Of a DNA stretch of 28,469 bases, positions 25,107 through 28,469 are shown piece after piece (position 1 is the first letter of the stretch; each line of letters starts with the position of its first letter). The stretch comes from CAYFIW01 sp964500645. GTDB lineage: Bacteria > Chloroflexota > Dehalococcoidia > Lucifugimonadales > UBA826. The stretch lies in assembly GCA_964500645.1 (NCBI GenBank), contig CAZCOH010000016.1:1-28469 (forward strand). The letters are read 5' to 3'. A program made the translations under genes and the position numbers. The notes under the pieces are model-generated. The model was given only the letters and a program-made list of their open reading frames with translations. It ran no database searches and was not told the origin of the DNA.

Positions 25107-26279
25107 ATGAAGGCTATTGCAATACTGCTCATACTAGTGATTATTGGCGCGGCTATTTTGTTGCCACAGCTTCTTTTTGCCGTTGATGAAACTGAGGTTG
25201 CGGTTGTAACAAGATTCGGTCAAATAATTAGTGTCAAAGAAACGCCTGGCCTCAATGTTAAAGCTCCTTTTGTAGATGCCGTGACTCGGTATGAAAAGAG
25301 ACTGTTGATATTTGATGCCCCGCCAGATTCACTTCTGACCAAGGATAAAAAACGTTTAATAATAGACATGTACGCCAGAGGGAATATAACAGACCCAAGA
25401 TTGTTTAGACAGAAATTTGTTGATGAATCTGATGCCACTAACAAGGCTGTCGACATTATCTCTTCTGAGCTTAGAAGAGAAATTTCGAGCCACGACCAGT
25501 CGGAGATAATAACGACTAAACGTGATGAAATGATGGCAAATGTATTGTCTGCATCTGCGCCTAAACTAAAAGAATTTGGTATAGATTTGGCAGACGTGAG
25601 GATAAAGAGAGCAGATTTCCCAGGAGAAATAGCAGAAAGCGTCTACTCAAGAATGAAAGCTGAACGACAAAGAAAAGCAGATAAAGAGAGGGCTGAAGGC
25701 GCCGAAATAGATGCACAGGTTAGAGCGGACGCGGATCGAAAGGCGACCATTATACGTGCTAATGCAAACAGGGATAGCAACATTGTAAGGGGATGTGGAG
25801 AAGCAGATGCTACCCGTATATTTGCTGAGGCATTGGAACAAGACCCTGAATTCTACTCGTTCCAGAGATCTCTAGAATCATCTCGTAAGATTCTAGGGAG
25901 CGACACAACCGTTGTAATGCCAGTCGAAGACTTTGGCGAGCTGTTTGAACAAATCAGGGCAGGTGTTGATCAGGCGACTCAAATCAAGTCGGGAACCAAA
26001 ATTGAGAATGTGGATTTGGATGAAGACATGATTGGTTCTACTTGTGCCAAGGTATCAGCTCAATGGAGCTTGGCTGGTGATCTTAAAGTTGATCAACCTG
26101 ACATTACATACGTTTCAATAGAAAGCGCTAGTTGGCCTGATAACGGTACTTTGGGTTGTTCAGGGGATACGGGCGGAGTTTCAGGGGAGACACCGGGATT
26201 TAATGTGACTTTTTCTTATTCTGGTAATTCCTACGACGTCAGGACTAACAAATATGGATCGCTGGTGAGCATCTGCTAG
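25107..26279 (+). CDS. hflC: HflC with an extra C-terminal domain
   Basis: A 390-residue partner of HflK. A helix at 3-23 precedes the SPFH domain (DETEVAVVTRFGQI), FPGEIAESVYSRMKAERQRKA, and the RADADRKATIIRANANRDSN coiled coil. HflC normally ends near residue 300, soon after DTTVVMPVEDFGELF. Here about 80 further residues (311-390) follow, with SASWPDNGTLGCSG, TPGFNVTFSYSGNSYDVRT and a terminal Cys. Cys313, Cys351 and Cys390 could form disulfides. The W.D..LGC...PG......Y...T pattern resembles a small domain I recall from exported proteins of Chloroflexota and Actinobacteria. In HflC it should lie on the extracytosolic side. Confidence 0.9.
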   Translation: MKAIAILLILVIIGAAILLPQLLFAVDETEVAVVTRFGQIISVKETPGLNVKAPFVDAVTRYEKRLLIFDAPPDSLLTKDKKRLIIDMYARGNITDPRLFRQKFVDESDATNKAVDIISSELRREISSHDQSEIITTKRDEMMANVLSASAPKLKEFGIDLADVRIKRADFPGEIAESVYSRMKAERQRKADKERAEGAEIDAQVRADADRKATIIRANANRDSNIVRGCGEADATRIFAEALEQDPEFYSFQRSLESSRKILGSDTTVVMPVEDFGELFEQIRAGVDQATQIKSGTKIENVDLDEDMIGSTCAKVSAQWSLAGDLKVDQPDITYVSIESASWPDNGTLGCSGDTGGVSGETPGFNVTFSYSGNSYDVRTNKYGSLVSIC

Positions 26280-26325
26280 CCGGTTTAGAACCTCTACATT
26301 TTTCTTCGTCTTTTAATTTAATTGT

Positions 26326-26853
26326 TTGTGGGACCTTAGCTTGGAAGACAAGATTAAGATTGATTTTCTCTTGTATCATGAGACATTTGCTGCCGATAAT
26401 GTTTTGTTTCAAAAACTTGAGAATGTTGCAAAGATAGCATTAAATATCTGTGGTGTTGAAATTGGCACCGCAAGTATAGTGTTCACTGATGACGATACGA
26501 TCCAAGATCTTAATAGAAAACACCGTGGCCTTAATGAAGTGACAGACGTTTTGTCATTTTCTAATGTGTATATTGGTCAATATTACGGGAACGATTTGGA
26601 AAAAGATCAAGATGGCTTCGATGAGGATTTTGTACTTCCCCCAGGTTTTGAATACCAAATAGGTGAAATTGTCATATCATTGTCACAAGCAGACAAGCAG
26701 GCTAGTGAAAGATCAGTTTGTTTAGAAGACGAACTCATTGCTCTTGTTGCCCATGGGTTCCTACACCTGCTAGGCTACGACCATATGGAAGATGGAGAGA
26801 GGCTTGAGATGGAAACCCTACAAGATAAAGTGATGATGGAGTTGGAAAGATAG
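26326..26853 (+). CDS. ybeY: Endoribonuclease YbeY
   Basis: A single-strand-specific endoribonuclease for 16S rRNA 3' maturation and ribosome quality control. The 175 residues contain the zinc motif AHGFLHLLGYDH (His143, His147, His153), GEIVIS at 113-118 and TDVLSFS. Between the latter two lies an acidic loop (about 88-103) longer than in many homologues. The TTG at 26326 is the listed start; TTG at 26341 would give a protein five residues shorter and is equally plausible, since neither has a strong ribosome site. dnaX starts at GTG overlapping the last base of its TAG. Confidence 0.92.
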   Translation: MWDLSLEDKIKIDFLLYHETFAADNVLFQKLENVAKIALNICGVEIGTASIVFTDDDTIQDLNRKHRGLNEVTDVLSFSNVYIGQYYGNDLEKDQDGFDEDFVLPPGFEYQIGEIVISLSQADKQASERSVCLEDELIALVAHGFLHLLGYDHMEDGERLEMETLQDKVMMELER

Positions 26854-28469
26854 TGTCAGAAGTCTTGTATAGGAAATGGCGCCCTAAAAGTCTTTCCGAC
26901 TTGGTAGGTCAATCCCATATATCAAAAACGTTGGCTTTAGCTGTTCAAAGTAATAAAGTCTCTCATGCGTACCTGTTTTGTGGCCCGAGAGGGACCGGAA
27001 AAACTAGTACAGCCAGAATACTTGCTAAAGCTGTAAATTGTTTGTCTCCAATTGATGGGGAACCTGATAACACCTGTCCTACATGTGTGTCGATTTCAGA
27101 AGGTCGCTCTATGGACCTGATCGAAATAGATGCTGCAAGCAACAGAAGGATAGGAGATATCAGAGATCTTTCAGAAAAAATACATTACCTTCCGAGTGAG
27201 TCGAAGTATAAGGTCTATATTATCGATGAGGTACATATGCTCACCCAGGAGGCATTTAATGCACTTCTTAAAACTCTGGAAGAACCACCAGGGCATGCGA
27301 TACTTTTACTTGCCACCACCGATCCTCAGAAAGTTCCATTGACGATAATTTCGAGATGTCAAAGGTTTGATTTTAAAAAGGTAAGTGTTTCTGACATTTG
27401 CAGTAAGCTGTCCTATATATGTAGTGAGGAGAATGTTGATATTAGCGGAAATGCGTTGTCCTTAATTGCTAGGAAATCAACTGGAAGCCTTAGAGATGCT
27501 GAAAATTTGCTTGATCAGGTGATCGTTTCATTCGATTCTCCAATAACCGAGGAAAATGTCAGGGATTTATTTCACATTGGAGACGAGTCTGTACCTACGG
27601 ATTTGTTAGGTTCTATATTGAGTAAGAATGTTAACGATAGTCTTAAGAAACTTTCAGTTATTCTCAATTCCGGTAAGGATCCCAGGCAAGTACGTGTAGA
27701 TATTTTAGAATCTGTGCGGACATTAATTTTGTTCAAATCTGGTGTTGTTAATGATGGGGCATATCCCGAACAAACAGTAATTGATATGAAGGATTTAGTT
27801 TCTCAAATAGAAATGCCTGAGATCGTACATATTGCCAAAATTTTTGGGAGCATTGATTTTCAGTATTCTGTTACGGAGGCTTTACCTCTTGAAATTGCTG
27901 TAGTTGAGGCTGCATCCCCAAAAATAAATGTAAACGGTCTCCAACCCAAAACAGAAGTGCAAAATGTTGCTGATCCTTCTAGATCATACCGTCGGAATCC
28001 TACGATCGTCTCTCGTGAAAGAAACTCCAGCACCAAAAAAGATGTTCAACCAACTATCCTTTCAGAAAATCCAGAAAAACGACTTGTACCTTCTCAAGAA
28101 GTATCTGAAAATACGTCTGAGAACTATAAGAACGCTTCAAATTCTGAAAGGTCGGAATCAGAAAATGAGCTTGATTCCAAATGGAACGAAATTGTAAGAG
28201 GCCTCAGACAAACAGGTAATCGCTTTAATGTGGCTGCGTTACTAAGAGGTTGCGTTGAAAGAAAAATTGAAGGAGAGAAATTGATATTTTTGTTTCAACA
28301 TTCCTCACATATTGACAGGATCAAGAGTGAATTGGATGACCCGTCAGTTATGGCCCAGGTAACGGATAGCGTTGAAAAAACGTTAGGAAAGAAATTTGAG
28401 ATAGATATTTTATTGAAAGATCATGGCACGGGGCGCCAAGGGAAACCGGCATCCCAAAGAAGTCACTTG
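26853..28469 (+). CDS. dnaX: DNA polymerase III subunit gamma/tau (3' end outside the window)
   Basis: Clamp-loader ATPase of the replicase; 539 codons are visible without a stop and the gene leaves the window. GTG at 26853-26855 overlaps the ybeY stop (TAGTG). Domain features are VLYRKWRPKSLSDLVGQ at the start, Walker A GPRGTGKTSTA, Walker B VYIIDEVHML, sensor 1 LLLATTDPQKVPLTIISRC, and sensor 2 STGSLRDAENLLDQ. The zinc knuckle reads C-x8-D-x2-C-x2-C instead of four cysteines, i.e. GEPD where family members have GEPC. After about residue 345 comes a hydrophilic, poorly conserved linker, then a C-terminal domain resembling the tau end. No E. coli-type A AAA AAG slip site lies in phase. Confidence 0.94.
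   Translation, partial: MSEVLYRKWRPKSLSDLVGQSHISKTLALAVQSNKVSHAYLFCGPRGTGKTSTARILAKAVNCLSPIDGEPDNTCPTCVSISEGRSMDLIEIDAASNRRIGDIRDLSEKIHYLPSESKYKVYIIDEVHMLTQEAFNALLKTLEEPPGHAILLLATTDPQKVPLTIISRCQRFDFKKVSVSDICSKLSYICSEENVDISGNALSLIARKSTGSLRDAENLLDQVIVSFDSPITEENVRDLFHIGDESVPTDLLGSILSKNVNDSLKKLSVILNSGKDPRQVRVDILESVRTLILFKSGVVNDGAYPEQTVIDMKDLVSQIEMPEIVHIAKIFGSIDFQYSVTEALPLEIAVVEAASPKINVNGLQPKTEVQNVADPSRSYRRNPTIVSRERNSSTKKDVQPTILSENPEKRLVPSQEVSENTSENYKNASNSERSESENELDSKWNEIVRGLRQTGNRFNVAALLRGCVERKIEGEKLIFLFQHSSHIDRIKSELDDPSVMAQVTDSVEKTLGKKFEIDILLKDHGTGRQGKPASQRSHL

Noticed and set aside
28035..28041. Programmed frameshift site in dnaX (A-run followed by G)
   Set aside because: The six A's are two in-phase AAA codons preceded by C, not the A AAA AAG arrangement, and no stimulatory stem or short gamma stop was found. 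Slippage during transcription remains only a guess.
27964..28197. Separate 77-codon gene inside dnaX
   Set aside because: It lies in the +1 frame of the hydrophilic linker of dnaX, has no ribosome site and a composition expected of a shadow frame.
1..28469. CRISPR arrays, insertion sequences, integrases, phage or defence genes
   Set aside because: No regular repeats, transposase or integrase motifs, or nuclease/methylase defence pairs were seen; the methyltransferases present are MidA and TrmI.

Overview
The window is an AT-rich bacterial chromosome segment carrying about 24 genes, with no mobile element, CRISPR array or prophage. Gene content suggests a Chloroflexota bacterium, most likely of the marine SAR202/Dehalococcoidia type. 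The pointers are a Rex regulator beside citrate synthase, a glutaryl-CoA dehydrogenase, many MFS and hydroxyacid/cyclase catabolic genes, a lipoprotein-like MA-family peptidase and an HflKC-YbeY-DnaX run. The taxonomic placement is inference from protein flavour, not a database result. TTG and GTG start codons are common, and one gene (rex) appears to start at ATT.

Layout. (1) 1-2168: the 5' part of rex on the minus strand diverges from citrate synthase, which is followed by a 60-residue Cys/His protein. (2) 2259-4906: a MidA-type methyltransferase converges, with overlapping stop codons, on a minus-strand run of tRNA-Thr(CGT), a peroxiredoxin and the tRNA m1A58 methyltransferase TrmI. The peroxiredoxin is the most striking locus of the window. 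Its frame is interrupted by one TGA exactly at the peroxidatic position, a strong hairpin follows that TGA, and the best reading is a selenocysteine peroxiredoxin. (3) 5043-8814: glycerophosphodiester phosphodiesterase, a UMF1-type MFS protein with an extra soluble segment, and glutaryl-CoA dehydrogenase. (4) 8849-12405: a minus-strand run of MBL hydrolase, membrane-anchored alpha/beta hydrolase, a tandem-duplicated ferredoxin-fold-like protein and an EamA transporter. (5) 12547-18405: a PfkB-like protein lacking its catalytic aspartate, two MFS transporters, a cyclase/formamidase-family hydrolase and a D-2-hydroxyacid dehydrogenase with a changed Rossmann motif. It looks like a small-organic-acid uptake and catabolism island. 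(6) 18613-21574: inositol-phosphate synthase, a PimA-like mannosyltransferase and a CDP-alcohol phosphatidyltransferase, i.e. a compact inositol-phospholipid/mannoside operon reminiscent of mycobacteria. (7) 21697-28469: an MA-family metallopeptidase, an unrecognised conserved-looking protein, HflK, an HflC carrying an unusual C-terminal domain, YbeY, and most of dnaX running off the end.

The genes cover redox-linked central metabolism (rex, citrate synthase), thiol/selenol peroxide defence, catabolic acyl-CoA and organic-acid chemistry, inositol-lipid envelope synthesis, membrane-protein quality control and RNA/DNA housekeeping.
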